From NCBI RefSeq assembly GCF_003111665.1, contig NZ_CP022188.1, positions 1,798,001 to 1,862,000 on the forward strand: a stretch of DNA of 64,000 bases, written 5' to 3'. Below, piece by piece: positions 41,822 to 50,663 of this stretch. A program made the translations under genes and the position numbers. Within the stretch, counting starts at the first letter, position 1. Each line of letters begins with the position of its first letter. The stretch comes from Parazoarcus communis. GTDB lineage: Bacteria > Pseudomonadota > Gammaproteobacteria > Burkholderiales > Rhodocyclaceae. The notes under the pieces were generated by a model. It did no database searches. It worked only from the letters and a program-made list of their open reading frames with translations, and was not told where the DNA came from.

Positions 41822-43147
41822 TTACCAGCCGATGAATTTGGGCAGCCAGGTGGCGATGCCGGGGAAGATGAAGAGAAGGGCGACGGCGAGCATCTGCAGC
41901 ACCACGAAGGGCAGGGCGCCGACGTAGATGTCGCGCGTGGTGATGCCCGGTGGCGCCACCCCCTTGAGGAAGAACAGTGCCCAGCCGAAGGGCGGAGTGA
42001 GGAAGGACATCTGCAGGTTCAGCGCCACCAGGGTGGCCAGCCATACCATGTCGGTGCCGTAGGCGTGGAACACCGGCAGGAACATCGGCAGTGCGATGTA
42101 GGAGATCTCGATCCACTCCAGGAAGAAGCCGAGCACGAACAGCAGGACCATCAGGAAGATCAGGGCACCCAGTTCGCCGCCAGGCAGCAGGCTGAAGAGG
42201 TCGTGCACCATCTGTTCGCCGCCGAGCCCACGGAAGGCCAGCGAGAAGGGCTGTGCGCACAGCAGGATGAAGAACACCATGGCGGTGATGGTGAGCGTGC
42301 CGTGCAGGGTCTCGCTGATCAGCTTCCAGCTCATGCGCCGTGCGAACAGCGCGATCAGCGCACTGCCCAGCGCACCCATCGAGGCCGCCTCGGTCGGCGC
42401 GGCAATGCCGCCGATGATGGAGCCCAGTACGGCGACCACCAGCAGCAGCGGCGGTACCACCGAGCGGACGAGGTCGCGCCCGAGCGTGCCGGGGGCGGCC
42501 TGCGCGCGTTCGGCGGCGGGAATCGCCGGCACCCACGACGGACGCAGCTTGCCGACCACGAGCAGGAAGATGACGTAGATCAGTGCCAGCGCGAGGCCGG
42601 GAATGAACGCTGCGGCAAACAGCGTGCCGACGGACTCGCCAACGATCTCGGCGAGCAGGATCAGCACCAGGCTGGGCGGGATGATCTGGCCCAGCGTGCC
42701 GGATGCGCAGATCGTGCCGCAGGCGATGCTGGGCTTGTAGCCGCGACGCATCAGGGTGGGCAGGGTGAGCATTGCGACCGTGACCACGGTGGCGCCGACG
42801 ATGCCGGTCGAGGCACCCATCAGCACGCCGACCAGGATGATGGCGATGCCCATGCCGCCGTTGAGCCCGCCCATGGCGCGGCCGATGGTCTCGAGCATGT
42901 CCTCGGCGACGCGGGATTTCTCCAGCATCACGCCCATGAAGACGAACAGCGGAATCGCCAGCATGGTGTAGTTGGTCACCACGCCGAACAGGCGCGCCGG
43001 CAGCAGCGAGAACAGCATCGAACCGAAACCGAGGTAGCCGGCGACGAAGCCGGAGACCGCGAGCGCGATGGCCACCGGTATGCCGATCATCATCAGCGCC
43101 AGGAAGCCGCCGATGAGACCGAGCGCAATCCATTCGTTGGGGCTCAT
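41822..43147 (-). CDS. dctM: TRAP transporter large permease DctM (system 1)
   Basis: A 441-residue membrane protein with about twelve segments and the DctM patterns GVLMGASTGIVGATVVTVAML and SGTLGQIIPPSLVLILLA. The ATG at 43147 overlaps the dctQ stop by 4 bases and is preferred to upstream starts, which would run through dctQ. It forms the ion-coupled import channel with the small subunit and the binding protein at 43697. Confidence 0.93.
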   Translation of the reverse strand: MSPNEWIALGLIGGFLALMMIGIPVAIALAVSGFVAGYLGFGSMLFSLLPARLFGVVTNYTMLAIPLFVFMGVMLEKSRVAEDMLETIGRAMGGLNGGMGIAIILVGVLMGASTGIVGATVVTVAMLTLPTLMRRGYKPSIACGTICASGTLGQIIPPSLVLILLAEIVGESVGTLFAAAFIPGLALALIYVIFLLVVGKLRPSWVPAIPAAERAQAAPGTLGRDLVRSVVPPLLLVVAVLGSIIGGIAAPTEAASMGALGSALIALFARRMSWKLISETLHGTLTITAMVFFILLCAQPFSLAFRGLGGEQMVHDLFSLLPGGELGALIFLMVLLFVLGFFLEWIEISYIALPMFLPVFHAYGTDMVWLATLVALNLQMSFLTPPFGWALFFLKGVAPPGITTRDIYVGALPFVVLQMLAVALLFIFPGIATWLPKFIGW

Positions 43148-43677
43148 GTGCGTATTTCCAGCGAATCGTGAGGGGTGTGCGGCGCGCCGCTGATCAGCGT
43201 CGCGGCGGCGCGTAGCGTGTCGATAAGACCCTGAAGGGCAAGCAGGGAGAAGCCGAGCGGGATGAAGGCCTTGACCAGGTAGCGCATGGGAAGCCCGCCG
43301 GGGTCGGGCGAGACCTCGCCGATGTCGTAGGCCTGCATCACGTAGGGCACGGCCAGCCAGGCGATGATCACGCCGACGGCGAGGGTGAACACCCCGCTCA
43401 CCAGATCGATCACGGCCTGACTTCTGGTGCCGAGACGGTCGTAGATGAAATCCACGCGCACGTCCGCACGGTGATAGACCGCGTAGGCCATGCCGAGCAG
43501 CGCGATCGGGGAGATCAGGTGCCACTCGAGTTCCTGCGCAGCGACCGGGCTCCAGGAGAAGACGTAGCGCAGCAACACATTGCAGGCCACCATCAACACC
43601 AGCGCCAGGACCGCGGCCCGTGCAACCCACCCGAACCCGACAATCGCGAGTTCGAGCGGCTTCAACAGCTTGTTCAT
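43144..43677 (-). CDS. dctQ: TRAP transporter small permease DctQ (system 1)
   Basis: A 177-residue protein with four hydrophobic segments and the DctQ-like ELEWHLISPIALLGMAYAVYHRADVRVDFI stretch (split: ELEWHLISPIALL, then HRADVRVDFIYDRL). It starts 19 bases after the binding-protein gene and overlaps dctM. DctQ is essential for TRAP transport and connects binding protein and channel. Confidence 0.9.
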   Translation of the reverse strand: MNKLLKPLELAIVGFGWVARAAVLALVLMVACNVLLRYVFSWSPVAAQELEWHLISPIALLGMAYAVYHRADVRVDFIYDRLGTRSQAVIDLVSGVFTLAVGVIIAWLAVPYVMQAYDIGEVSPDPGGLPMRYLVKAFIPLGFSLLALQGLIDTLRAAATLISGAPHTPHDSLEIRT

Positions 43678-43696
43678 CAGCGTCTCCGGAGGGTGC

Positions 43697-44779
43697 TTAC
43701 AGCGACAGGAATGCCTTTTCGCTGACGGCGGCCCACGACTCGTGCTTCTTGCGGAAGGCCATGAAGGCGTCGTGCACCTTGCGCGTGTCGGCGTCGGCCT
43801 TGGCCAGGCTCTCGAGCGTGTCGGCGGTGACTTCCTTCAGCTTGAGAATGACGTCGTTGGGCAGCGGCCGAGCGATCACGCCCTGGTTGGTGACGAGGTC
43901 GGTGAGCGCATCGGCATTCACCGCTTCGCACCAGGCGTGGCTTTCGACGTTGCAGGCGGAGGCCGCTGCCTTGACGATGGCCTGCAGGTCCTTGGGCAGG
44001 CTCTCCCACGCCTTCTTGTTGATCATCAGCTCGGTGACGTTGGTGGGTTCGTGCCAGCCGGTGGTGTAGTAGTTCTTGGCCGCCTTGTGCAGGCCCATGC
44101 GGCGGTCCTGGTAGGGGCCGACGAACTCGGCCGCGTCGATCACGCCACGCTCAAGCGCGGGGAAGATCTCGCCACCCGGGAGCAGACGCACGGCTACGCC
44201 GAGCTGGGCATAGACCTTGCCGGCCAGACCGGGAATGCGCATCTTGAGACCGTCGAAGTCGGAAACCTTCTCGATCGGCTTGCGGAACCAGCCCGTCATC
44301 TGGGTGCCGGTGTTGCCCATGGGCATGGCAACCAGGCCGTGCGCGGCGTAGAGCTCGTTCCACAGTTCAATGCCGCCGCCGTGATACATCCAGGCATTCA
44401 TGCCCTGGGTGTTCATGCCGAAAGGAACGGTGGTGAAGTACTGTGCGGCGGGAATCTTGCCGGCCCAGAAATAGGCGTTGGCGGCGTTCATCTCCACCAT
44501 GCCCTTGGACACGGCATCGAAGCCCTCAAGTGCGGGAATCAGCTCGCCGGCGGCGAAGTGCTGGATCTTGAGCCGGCCGCCCGACATTTCCTCGACCTTC
44601 TTGCAGAAATCCATCGGGCTGCCCGGGCCCTGAACATAGAAGGGCGATCCCGGGCCATAGGCATTGGTCATTTTCCAGTTGAAGGTGGTCTTCGACTGTG
44701 CGCTGGCGATGGCAGGTGCGCCGAGGATGGCGCCGGAAACGGCTGCGCCGGTGAGGAATTTGCGGCGATTCAGGGTCAT
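43697..44779 (-). CDS. dctP: TRAP transporter periplasmic binding protein DctP (system 1, Tat-type signal)
   Basis: A 360-residue binding protein. The start MTLNRRKFLTGAAVSG gives a twin-arginine signal (NRRKFL) with cleavage near AIASA. The mature protein carries FNWKMTNAYGPGSPFY and later GEIFPALERGVIDAAEFVGPYQD, common to TRAP binding proteins that take 2-oxo acids or lactate-like ligands. It heads the dctPQM-tauE-ggt operon, with an exact sigma54 promoter about 77 bases upstream. The ligand cannot be read from sequence alone. Confidence 0.9.
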   Translation of the reverse strand: MTLNRRKFLTGAAVSGAILGAPAIASAQSKTTFNWKMTNAYGPGSPFYVQGPGSPMDFCKKVEEMSGGRLKIQHFAAGELIPALEGFDAVSKGMVEMNAANAYFWAGKIPAAQYFTTVPFGMNTQGMNAWMYHGGGIELWNELYAAHGLVAMPMGNTGTQMTGWFRKPIEKVSDFDGLKMRIPGLAGKVYAQLGVAVRLLPGGEIFPALERGVIDAAEFVGPYQDRRMGLHKAAKNYYTTGWHEPTNVTELMINKKAWESLPKDLQAIVKAAASACNVESHAWCEAVNADALTDLVTNQGVIARPLPNDVILKLKEVTADTLESLAKADADTRKVHDAFMAFRKKHESWAAVSEKAFLSL

Positions 44780-44855
44780 GGCTGCGTGCTCCTGTTGGGA
44801 TCTCGATGTGGCGCCCTTGTGAGGTGCCATTTGTAAAGTGACTCGAGACAGGTTT

Positions 44856-44871
44856 AGCAATGGCCGTGCCA
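44856..44871 (-). promoter_or_regulatory. Sigma54 promoter of the dctPQM-tauE-ggt operon
   Basis: On the minus strand this reads TGGCACGGCCATTGCT, an exact match to TGGCACG-N4-TTGCW. Transcription should start near 44845, leaving a leader of about 65 bases before dctP. Confidence 0.82.
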
Positions 44872-45109
44872 GCTTGTTAATTTTCGTAAGCTGTTAATTT
44901 TTAACGATTAGTCAATGTGGGTGGATAAGCCTTTAGGTGTAGTGCGGTGCACAAAGTGGGGCGCGGGGTGAAAGAAGTGGGCATACAAATGACCCGCTTC
45001 ATCGGGTTCTGATTACATTCGGAAGGTGCGCAATACCATTTGGCGCCGGATGTTGGAGCATCGGCTGTGCAGCGTGCCGAATGTCTTGTATGCACTGCGC
45101 TGGCGTTTT

Positions 45110-45126
45110 TGCACCATGGCGGTGCG
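45110..45126. promoter_or_regulatory. NtrC-like enhancer site
   Basis: TGCACCATGGCGGTGCG matches the NtrC consensus TGCACC-N5-GGTGCA at 11 of 12 defined positions. It lies about 270 bases upstream of the expected transcription start of dctP, within the range of enhancer action. Confidence 0.55.
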
Positions 45127-45157
45127 AACATGTGCGCCCGTTTGCCGCCGTGAAGGA

Positions 45158-45604
45158 CTACAGGCGGGCCCCGCCGCGGCGATTTTTCACCCGCGACATC
45201 AGTGTCTTGCAGTCGACAAAGAGAATCTCGGGACGATTGAAGATGCGCTGCCGGACGAAGGCATCGAAGGTTTCGTAGCTGTCGGTGAGGGTGTGAATGT
45301 GCAGGCTCTGCAGGTCGCTCATGATGTAGAGACTGACCACTTCGGGACAGTTGGCCAGCTCGTCGGCAATCGGCTCCAGCCGTGCGGGCGTGACCTTGAG
45401 ATCGATGAAGGTGGACACCACCTTGCCCAGCTTCTCGGGATTGACCACTGCCGAAAACTGCTCGATGACGCCGCTCTCGACCAGGGCCTGCACCCGCGTC
45501 CGCGCATGGGCGCGCGAGATGTCGAGCTGTCTGGCGATGTCGGCAAAGGAGGCGCGCGCATCCTTGATCAGAATGGCGAGCAGGGCGCTGTCGAGCTTGT
45601 TCAT
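45158..45604 (-). CDS. Lrp/AsnC-family regulator
   Basis: A 148-residue protein. The N-terminal helix-turn-helix (LDSALLAILIKDARASFADIA, then ISRAHARTRVQALVESGVI) is followed by the ligand-binding RAM domain (about 62-140). Length is usual for the family. It lies upstream of dctP on the same strand, separated by a long regulatory region, and may control that operon or an unlinked amino-acid gene. The effector is unknown. Confidence 0.87.
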   Translation of the reverse strand: MNKLDSALLAILIKDARASFADIARQLDISRAHARTRVQALVESGVIEQFSAVVNPEKLGKVVSTFIDLKVTPARLEPIADELANCPEVVSLYIMSDLQSLHIHTLTDSYETFDAFVRQRIFNRPEILFVDCKTLMSRVKNRRGGARL

Positions 45605-45740
45605 GGTGGTTCGCTGCTAAAGGTTGGAGGCCGTGTCAACGCAGCTTTCGTGCCCGCACGGTCTTCGCAGCAGCGTGCCCGGCCATTTGCGACGCCGGGC
45701 GATGGTGCGTGGTGGGCACATTGCGTGCCCACCGCTTGCA

Positions 45741-46916
45741 TCAGAGCTTGAGCAGGTGCTTGAGCTTGTCGAGGGACTTGGTGCCGATGCCCTTGACCGT
45801 GATCAGCTCGTCGAGCGTCTTCCAGGGGCGGCCGGCGACGATGCCTTCTGCGGTAGCGCCGTTGATGCCGCGCACGGCGCTCAGGTCGCTGACGCTCGCC
45901 GTATTCACCGAAACACGGCCGTGCTTGTGGGCGGGGGCTGACTGCTTGGCGCTGCGCTTGGCTGCACTGACCGGTTCGGCGGCGGGCGACGCTGCCGCTG
46001 CTGCGGGCTTACTCGTCTTGGTCGCCACTTTCTCAACGGCCTTCTCAGCGGTCTTGGCGACGGCTTTTGCGACCGGCTTCTGAGCGACCTTCACAGTGGT
46101 CTTTGCAGCGGGCTTTTTTGTCGGGGCGGCGACCGGGGCTGGCGCAGCTTCGGGCGCAGGCTCCGCTACCGGGGACTCCTGCAGCACGGGCACGGGGCCA
46201 TCTACGGTGAGTTCGAAGTTGCGGTAGTCGCGGGTCAGGTAGGTGTTGCCGACCCACTCGCGCAGCATCAGGACCAGATGCCAGTTGCCCGCAGGCAGCT
46301 CGCATGCGGGAAGCCGGGCAGAGACATTGTTCCATTGCGACTGGCCGGCCAGGGCGCCGACAAACTCGCTGCCGATCAGGATGCCGCTGAATGCGCCGCC
46401 TTGATAGGCAGCGGGCAAGGCCCAGAGTTCGAGCACCAGCGAGCCGCTCATGTTGTCGGCGGCGCGCGGGTTGCGGATGCACTCGGCGCTGATCTCGGTG
46501 CAGTCGGTGTCGAGCCGGTAGGCAACCGAGCCCTCGATCAGCGGCAGCACGAAACGCTCGCTGCGCGGGTAGGTCACGGCGTCATAGCGCTGCAGGCCGG
46601 TGCCGTCGTCGCCGGCCAGGACCAGGGTCAGCATGTGCTCGTTCGTGCCGGCAGGCAGATTGGCGCTCACGGTGGCGCCGACGCGGGCGATGCCGAAGCT
46701 GTCGGGATAGAGCGCACCAAAGGAGGCTTCGGCAACCAGGACGTCGCCTGCCCACAGCTGCAGGGACCAGTTCAGGTAGCTGGTGGCAAGCGGGTCGACC
46801 GCATGAATCTCGGCTTCGAGCGTGACTTCGTCTGCATTGAAGACGTAGCCGTGGGCGCTTCCGATCAGTGCGGTGGTGGGCGGAATGTACTGGTTGCTGG
46901 GATCTGAATACGGCAT
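45741..46916 (-). CDS. Unrecognised two-module protein with C-terminal helix-hairpin-helix
   Basis: A 391-residue protein without signal peptide. Two beta-rich modules (about 20-125 and 145-235) seem to be distant repeats: both have L-rich strands, then LPAG followed by LxLxL, and an aromatic R/F ending. An Ala-Pro-Lys linker follows (about 240-335, with repeated AKT, KPVAK and AEKAVEKVA). The C-terminus (about 338-391) is a helix-hairpin-helix with VNTASVSDLSAVRGINGATA and ITVKGIGTKSLDKLKHLL, as in ComEA-like DNA-binding domains. The N-terminal modules are not known to me. A structural DNA-associated role is possible. Confidence 0.6.
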   Translation of the reverse strand: MPYSDPSNQYIPPTTALIGSAHGYVFNADEVTLEAEIHAVDPLATSYLNWSLQLWAGDVLVAEASFGALYPDSFGIARVGATVSANLPAGTNEHMLTLVLAGDDGTGLQRYDAVTYPRSERFVLPLIEGSVAYRLDTDCTEISAECIRNPRAADNMSGSLVLELWALPAAYQGGAFSGILIGSEFVGALAGQSQWNNVSARLPACELPAGNWHLVLMLREWVGNTYLTRDYRNFELTVDGPVPVLQESPVAEPAPEAAPAPVAAPTKKPAAKTTVKVAQKPVAKAVAKTAEKAVEKVATKTSKPAAAAASPAAEPVSAAKRSAKQSAPAHKHGRVSVNTASVSDLSAVRGINGATAEGIVAGRPWKTLDELITVKGIGTKSLDKLKHLLKL

Positions 46917-47177
46917 CGGACTGAAATTCTCTGAAAAAAATCAGGGCGGATTCTGAGGCCGTCGTACCGTGCGGCACAAGTTCATATTAATCAATAATTT
47001 AAATGCACCAAATCGGGGCGCTTTGGTGTCGTGACATGCTGCTGTGGAGGGGCTTGATGATGAATTCATTTGCCGGTTCGCTTTTGTCATTTGCCCCGTT
47101 GTTTGTAGAATCCGCGGTCCATGGCCATTTCCGTCGGTTGGGCCCTGAACTTACAAAGCAGATTCTGGAGATCTTCA
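46917..47177. promoter_or_regulatory. Divergent promoter region before TRAP system 2
   Basis: The gap contains an AT-rich patch (46981-47003) followed by a dyad CACCAAA (47006-47012) and TTTGGTG (47022-47028) with a 9-base spacer, a likely operator. GGAG at 47167-47170 is the ribosome-binding site of the binding-protein gene. Confidence 0.4.
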
Positions 47178-48212
47178 ATGCAGAAACGCCGTTTCGCCAC
47201 TTTGATTGCCGGTCTGATGGCATCTGCCGTGCTGGGTATTTCGGTACCCGCTGCGGCTGCGACGCCCTACAAGGACGAATACAAACTGTCGACCGTGCTC
47301 GGCGAGGCTTTCCCCTGGGGTTGGGGGGCGAAGCGCTGGGCCGATCTGGTTGAGGAAAAGACCGAGGGGCGGATCAAGATCAAGGTCTATCCCGGCACTT
47401 CGCTGGTGTCGGGCGACCAGACCAAGGAATTCACCGCGCTGCGTCAGGGCATCATCGATATCGCAGTCGGCTCCACCATCAACTGGTCGCCGCAGGTCAA
47501 GGAACTGAACCTGTTTGCGCTGCCCTTCCTCATGCCCGACCACAAGGCGATCGACGCCCTGACGCAGGGTCGTGTCGGCAAGAAGGTGTTCGAGCTGCTC
47601 GCCATGCGTGATGTGGTGCCGCTGGCCTGGGGCGAGAATGGCTTTCGCGAGGTATCCAACTCCAAGCATCCGATCCGCACGCCGGAAGATGTGAAGGGCA
47701 TGAAGATGCGGGTGGTCGGCTCGCCGCTCTTCCTGGCCACCTTCAACGCACTGGGCGCCAACCCGACGCAGATGAGCTGGGCCGATGCGCAACCGGCGAT
47801 GGCGACCGGCGCGGTCGACGGTCAGGAGAATCCGCTTGCCGTCTTCAATGCCGCCAAGCTGCATACCGTCAGCCAGAAGCACCTGACGCTGTGGGGCTAT
47901 GTCGCAGATCCCCTGATTTTCGTGGTGAACAAGAACGTGTGGAACAGCTGGTCGGCGACGGACCAGGGTCTGGTGCGCGAAGCTGCGCTGCAGGCGGCGA
48001 AGGAAGAGGTCGCCCGCGCCCGCGCCGGCATTTCGGCCGGCGACGACGCGCTGCTCAAGGAGATCGAAGCCAACGGCGTGTCGGTCGTGCGTCTGAGCGA
48101 CGCCGAGCGAGAGGCCTTCCGCAAGGCGACTGCAGGTGTGTACAAGGAGTGGTCAGGCAAGATCGGCGCCGAGCTGGTGAAGCAGGCCGAGGAAGACATC
48201 GCCAAGCGCTGA
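47178..48212 (+). CDS. dctP: TRAP transporter periplasmic binding protein DctP (system 2)
   Basis: A 344-residue protein with a signal peptide (MQKRRFATLIAGLMASAVLG, cleavage near AAA-TPYK). The mature protein has the DctP pattern: EEKTEGRIKIKVYPGTSLVSGDQ (as EEKTEGRIKIKVYPG), then LPFLMPD, KGMKMRVVGSP and AVDGQENPLAV. These residues are those of C4-dicarboxylate-type TRAP binding proteins. The ATG at 47178 is preferred because GGAG precedes it and the signal peptide starts there. A hairpin at 48238-48264 separates it from the permease genes. Confidence 0.92.
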   Translation: MQKRRFATLIAGLMASAVLGISVPAAAATPYKDEYKLSTVLGEAFPWGWGAKRWADLVEEKTEGRIKIKVYPGTSLVSGDQTKEFTALRQGIIDIAVGSTINWSPQVKELNLFALPFLMPDHKAIDALTQGRVGKKVFELLAMRDVVPLAWGENGFREVSNSKHPIRTPEDVKGMKMRVVGSPLFLATFNALGANPTQMSWADAQPAMATGAVDGQENPLAVFNAAKLHTVSQKHLTLWGYVADPLIFVVNKNVWNSWSATDQGLVREAALQAAKEEVARARAGISAGDDALLKEIEANGVSVVRLSDAEREAFRKATAGVYKEWSGKIGAELVKQAEEDIAKR

Positions 48213-48237
48213 TTTAACTGCGGTTTCGATGCTTTTC

Positions 48238-48268
48238 CGGGCAGTGCCTTCACCGGCCTGCCCGTTTT
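48238..48268 (+). terminator. Attenuator-like hairpin between dctP and dctQ (system 2)
   Basis: CGGGCAG pairs with CTGCCCG across a 13-base loop and is followed by TTTT. Lying between binding-protein and permease genes, it would give more binding protein than permease. Confidence 0.55.
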
Positions 48269-48287
48269 CATGTTTACGGATGCTGTA

Positions 48288-48785
48288 ATGACAACAGAAT
48301 CAAGCCCGTCCGATGATCTGGAAGCCGGTGCAACGGCGGGGAGGCTGAGTATCGAACAGACCCTCACCGGCGTCGTCATGGGCTTGATCGTCCTGATTTC
48401 CCTGGGCAACGTGATTGCCCGCTACCTGACGTCGCAGTCCTTTGCGGCCACAGAAGAATTCTCGATCGCGCTGCTGATCGTGCTGGCCTTCCTCGGTTCA
48501 TCGACCGCGTTCGCATGTGATCGTCACATCCGGGTCAATTTCATGGTTCAACGCTTGCCCCGTGCCGGACGGCACGCGGCAGAGTGGCTGTCCTTCGTCG
48601 TCACCGCCGCGCTGTTCGGCTTCATCGCGTTCTACGGGGGCTGGCTGGCGTTCGACCAGTACCGTTTCGAGGAGACCTCGCCGGCGCTCGGTGTGCCGCA
48701 GTGGTGGTACACGGTGTGGATGCCGGTGCTCGCGGTGGTCATCGTGCTGCGTTTGATTCACGGGCGCCTGCGGAGGCGGACATGA
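48288..48785 (+). CDS. dctQ: TRAP transporter small permease DctQ (system 2)
   Basis: A 165-residue protein with four hydrophobic segments and the DctQ-like ATEEFSIALLIVLAFLGSS and CDRHIRVNFMV. An upstream ATG at 48270 is also possible and would add six residues. It overlaps dctM2 by 4 bases. Confidence 0.9.
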   Translation: MTTESSPSDDLEAGATAGRLSIEQTLTGVVMGLIVLISLGNVIARYLTSQSFAATEEFSIALLIVLAFLGSSTAFACDRHIRVNFMVQRLPRAGRHAAEWLSFVVTAALFGFIAFYGGWLAFDQYRFEETSPALGVPQWWYTVWMPVLAVVIVLRLIHGRLRRRT

Positions 48786-50065
48786 TCGGCGCCACGCTCG
48801 TCGGCCTGTTCCTGCTCGCGCTGGTCGCGGGCCTGCCGCTCGCAGTCGGGCTCGGGGTGGCCAGTATCGCGGTGCTGGCGATGGCCGGTTTCGACCAGCT
48901 CGCCGTGCCGACCAACATCTATGCGGGCATTGCGAAGTATCCGCTGCTGGCGATCCCGATGTTCATCCTCGCGGGCATGATCTTCGAGCGCTCGGGCGTG
49001 GCCTTGCGCCTGGTCCGCTTCGTGACCGCGATGGTCGGCGAATGGACCGGATCGCTCGCCGTTGTGGCGGTGCTGGTGTCCATGCTGCTGGGCGGCATTT
49101 CCGGCTCGGGGCCGGCCGATGCTGCAGCGGTGGCGGCGGTCATGCTGCCGTCGATGATCAAGCGCGGTTACTCGAAAGGTTTTTCAGCTGGCTTGATTGC
49201 GGCGGCGGGTTCGACCGCCATCGTCATTCCGCCGTCGGTCGCCTTCATCGTCTATAGCGTTCTGGTGCCGGCGGCGACCGTGCCCGCGCTGTTCGCAGCA
49301 GGCCTGTTTCCCGGTCTGGTTGCGGCGCTGTGCCTGCTGATACCGGCTGTGGTGATCAGCCGCAAGCATGGGTTCGGACGCGACTACAAGGCCGAACGGC
49401 CTCCGTTCTTGAAGAGCCTCATCGATGCGGTGTGGGGCTTGCTGGCGCCGGTGATCATTCTTGGCGGTCTGCGCGCCGGCATCTTCACGCCCACCGAGGC
49501 GGCGGTGGTGGCCGTGGCCTACGGCGTGTTCGTCGGCATGGTGATCTATCGCAGCATCGGCGTGAAAGACCTGTTCCGACTGCTCATTGAAGCCGGCGAG
49601 CTGTCTGCCGTCGTGCTGATGATCATCGGGGTGGCGTCTGTTTTCGCGTGGGCGGGCAATACGCTGGGCATTTTTGATGCCGCGGCGAAGGCGCTGGTCG
49701 AGATGCACCCGAGTGAGTGGGTGATGCTGCTGTCGGTGAACCTGTTGCTGCTGGTCGCCGGCATGTTCCTCGACGCGGTGTCGATCTTCCTGATCCTGCT
49801 GCCGCTGCTGGTGCCGATCGCGCAGGCGATGGGCTGGGATCTGGTGTGGTTCGGCGTGATGATGACCATCAATCTGGCCATCGGCCAGTTCACGCCGCCC
49901 ATGGCGATCTCGCTGATGATCACCTCGCGCATTGCCGGCATCGGCATGGAGGAGACCTTCCGCTGGGTGATCTGGCTGGTGCTGGCGATGGCGATGGGGC
50001 TGGCTGCGATGATCGTCTTTCCGCAGCTTGCGCTGTGGTTGCCGGGACGGCTGGGTTATCTGTAA
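48782..50065 (+). CDS. dctM: TRAP transporter large permease DctM (system 2)
   Basis: A 427-residue membrane protein with about twelve segments and DctM motifs: LLAIPMFILAGMIFERSG, SMLLGGISGSGPADAAAVAAV and GSTAIVIPPSVAFIVY. It begins within the dctQ2 stop. Together with the two genes before it, it forms a complete dicarboxylate-type TRAP importer. Confidence 0.93.
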   Translation: MIGATLVGLFLLALVAGLPLAVGLGVASIAVLAMAGFDQLAVPTNIYAGIAKYPLLAIPMFILAGMIFERSGVALRLVRFVTAMVGEWTGSLAVVAVLVSMLLGGISGSGPADAAAVAAVMLPSMIKRGYSKGFSAGLIAAAGSTAIVIPPSVAFIVYSVLVPAATVPALFAAGLFPGLVAALCLLIPAVVISRKHGFGRDYKAERPPFLKSLIDAVWGLLAPVIILGGLRAGIFTPTEAAVVAVAYGVFVGMVIYRSIGVKDLFRLLIEAGELSAVVLMIIGVASVFAWAGNTLGIFDAAAKALVEMHPSEWVMLLSVNLLLLVAGMFLDAVSIFLILLPLLVPIAQAMGWDLVWFGVMMTINLAIGQFTPPMAISLMITSRIAGIGMEETFRWVIWLVLAMAMGLAAMIVFPQLALWLPGRLGYL

Positions 50066-50073
50066 CGGATGTG

Positions 50074-50098
50074 GTCCGGGGGCGCAATGCCCCCGGAC
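50074..50098. terminator. Hairpin between dctM2 and ubiT
   Basis: A perfect 10-bp stem (GTCCGGGGGC / GCCCCCGGAC) with a GCAAT loop lies between the convergent ends of the TRAP operon and ubiUVT. It has no T run. Confidence 0.6.
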
Positions 50099-50134
50099 GT
50101 GGGCTTCAGCAGTGTGGGTGTGGCTTTGCCGGGC

Positions 50135-50650
50135 TCAGCCGCGGCGACCCAGCAGTGCGTCCCAGTCAACCGCATCGAGCGTGTTCTTGACCAGCAGACC
50201 GAGGTCGGTATCGCCTTCCATGATCAGGCGGCGGCTGAAGAACAGGGTGTCGGCATCCTCCTCACGCAGCGCCAGGGCGAGGTAGTCGCGGGCGGTCGCC
50301 GACAGAATGAGATCCGGCTTCAGGACGTCTTTGGCGCGATGAAATCCGCGTTCGCTGAAACTGAAGTCCAGGGTCAGGCCGGCATCGCTGACGCGCATGC
50401 GCAGATTGCGTCCGATCAGGGGTTCGAGCTGATCCCGCGGCAGAACGCGGTCGAGCGCGAGGTTGAGCGCGCTCACGAGTGCCTGTGCCGGCGGCTGCTG
50501 CGGCAGGCGGGCGACGACACGGGCGAGTGTTGCCGGCAGGGTGAAGGCGGGTACCTTGAGACTGCTCAGACCCCGAACAACGCGCTGGCGCAGACTGCCC
50601 GGCAGCAGATGGGAGAGGCGGGGGACGGGAAGCGGATGGGTGTGGGGCAT
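50135..50650 (-). CDS. ubiT: Ubiquinone biosynthesis accessory factor UbiT (SCP2 domain)
   Basis: A 171-residue protein with an SCP2-type lipid-binding domain (about 40-140, with LRMRVSDAGLTLDFSF and KPDLILSATARDYLALA). UbiT helps the O2-independent route of ubiquinone synthesis, probably by binding the lipid intermediates. The start MPHTHPLPVP at 50650 follows ubiV after 13 bases. The order ubiU-ubiV-ubiT on one strand matches denitrifying proteobacteria and supports the assignment. Confidence 0.88.
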   Translation of the reverse strand: MPHTHPLPVPRLSHLLPGSLRQRVVRGLSSLKVPAFTLPATLARVVARLPQQPPAQALVSALNLALDRVLPRDQLEPLIGRNLRMRVSDAGLTLDFSFSERGFHRAKDVLKPDLILSATARDYLALALREEDADTLFFSRRLIMEGDTDLGLLVKNTLDAVDWDALLGRRG

Positions 50651-50663
50651 GCTCTTGATTCCT

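Larger units (their letters stand above)
44780..45157. other. Regulatory region between dctP and the Lrp-type gene
   Basis: This 378-base gap holds no convincing gene. Read towards dctP it contains an NtrC-like dyad (45110-45126), an AT-rich part (44876-44912) with two near-direct repeats AGCTTGTTAATTTT (44871-44884) and AGCTGTTAATTTTT (44889-44902), and a sigma54 promoter (44856-44871). The AT-rich part could bend DNA or bind a regulator such as the neighbouring Lrp-type protein. Confidence 0.6.

Noticed and set aside
40329..43133. A 934-codon minus-strand frame through ggt, tauE and dctM
   Set aside because: It runs in another frame through three clear genes on the same strand and is Arg-, His- and Gly-rich.
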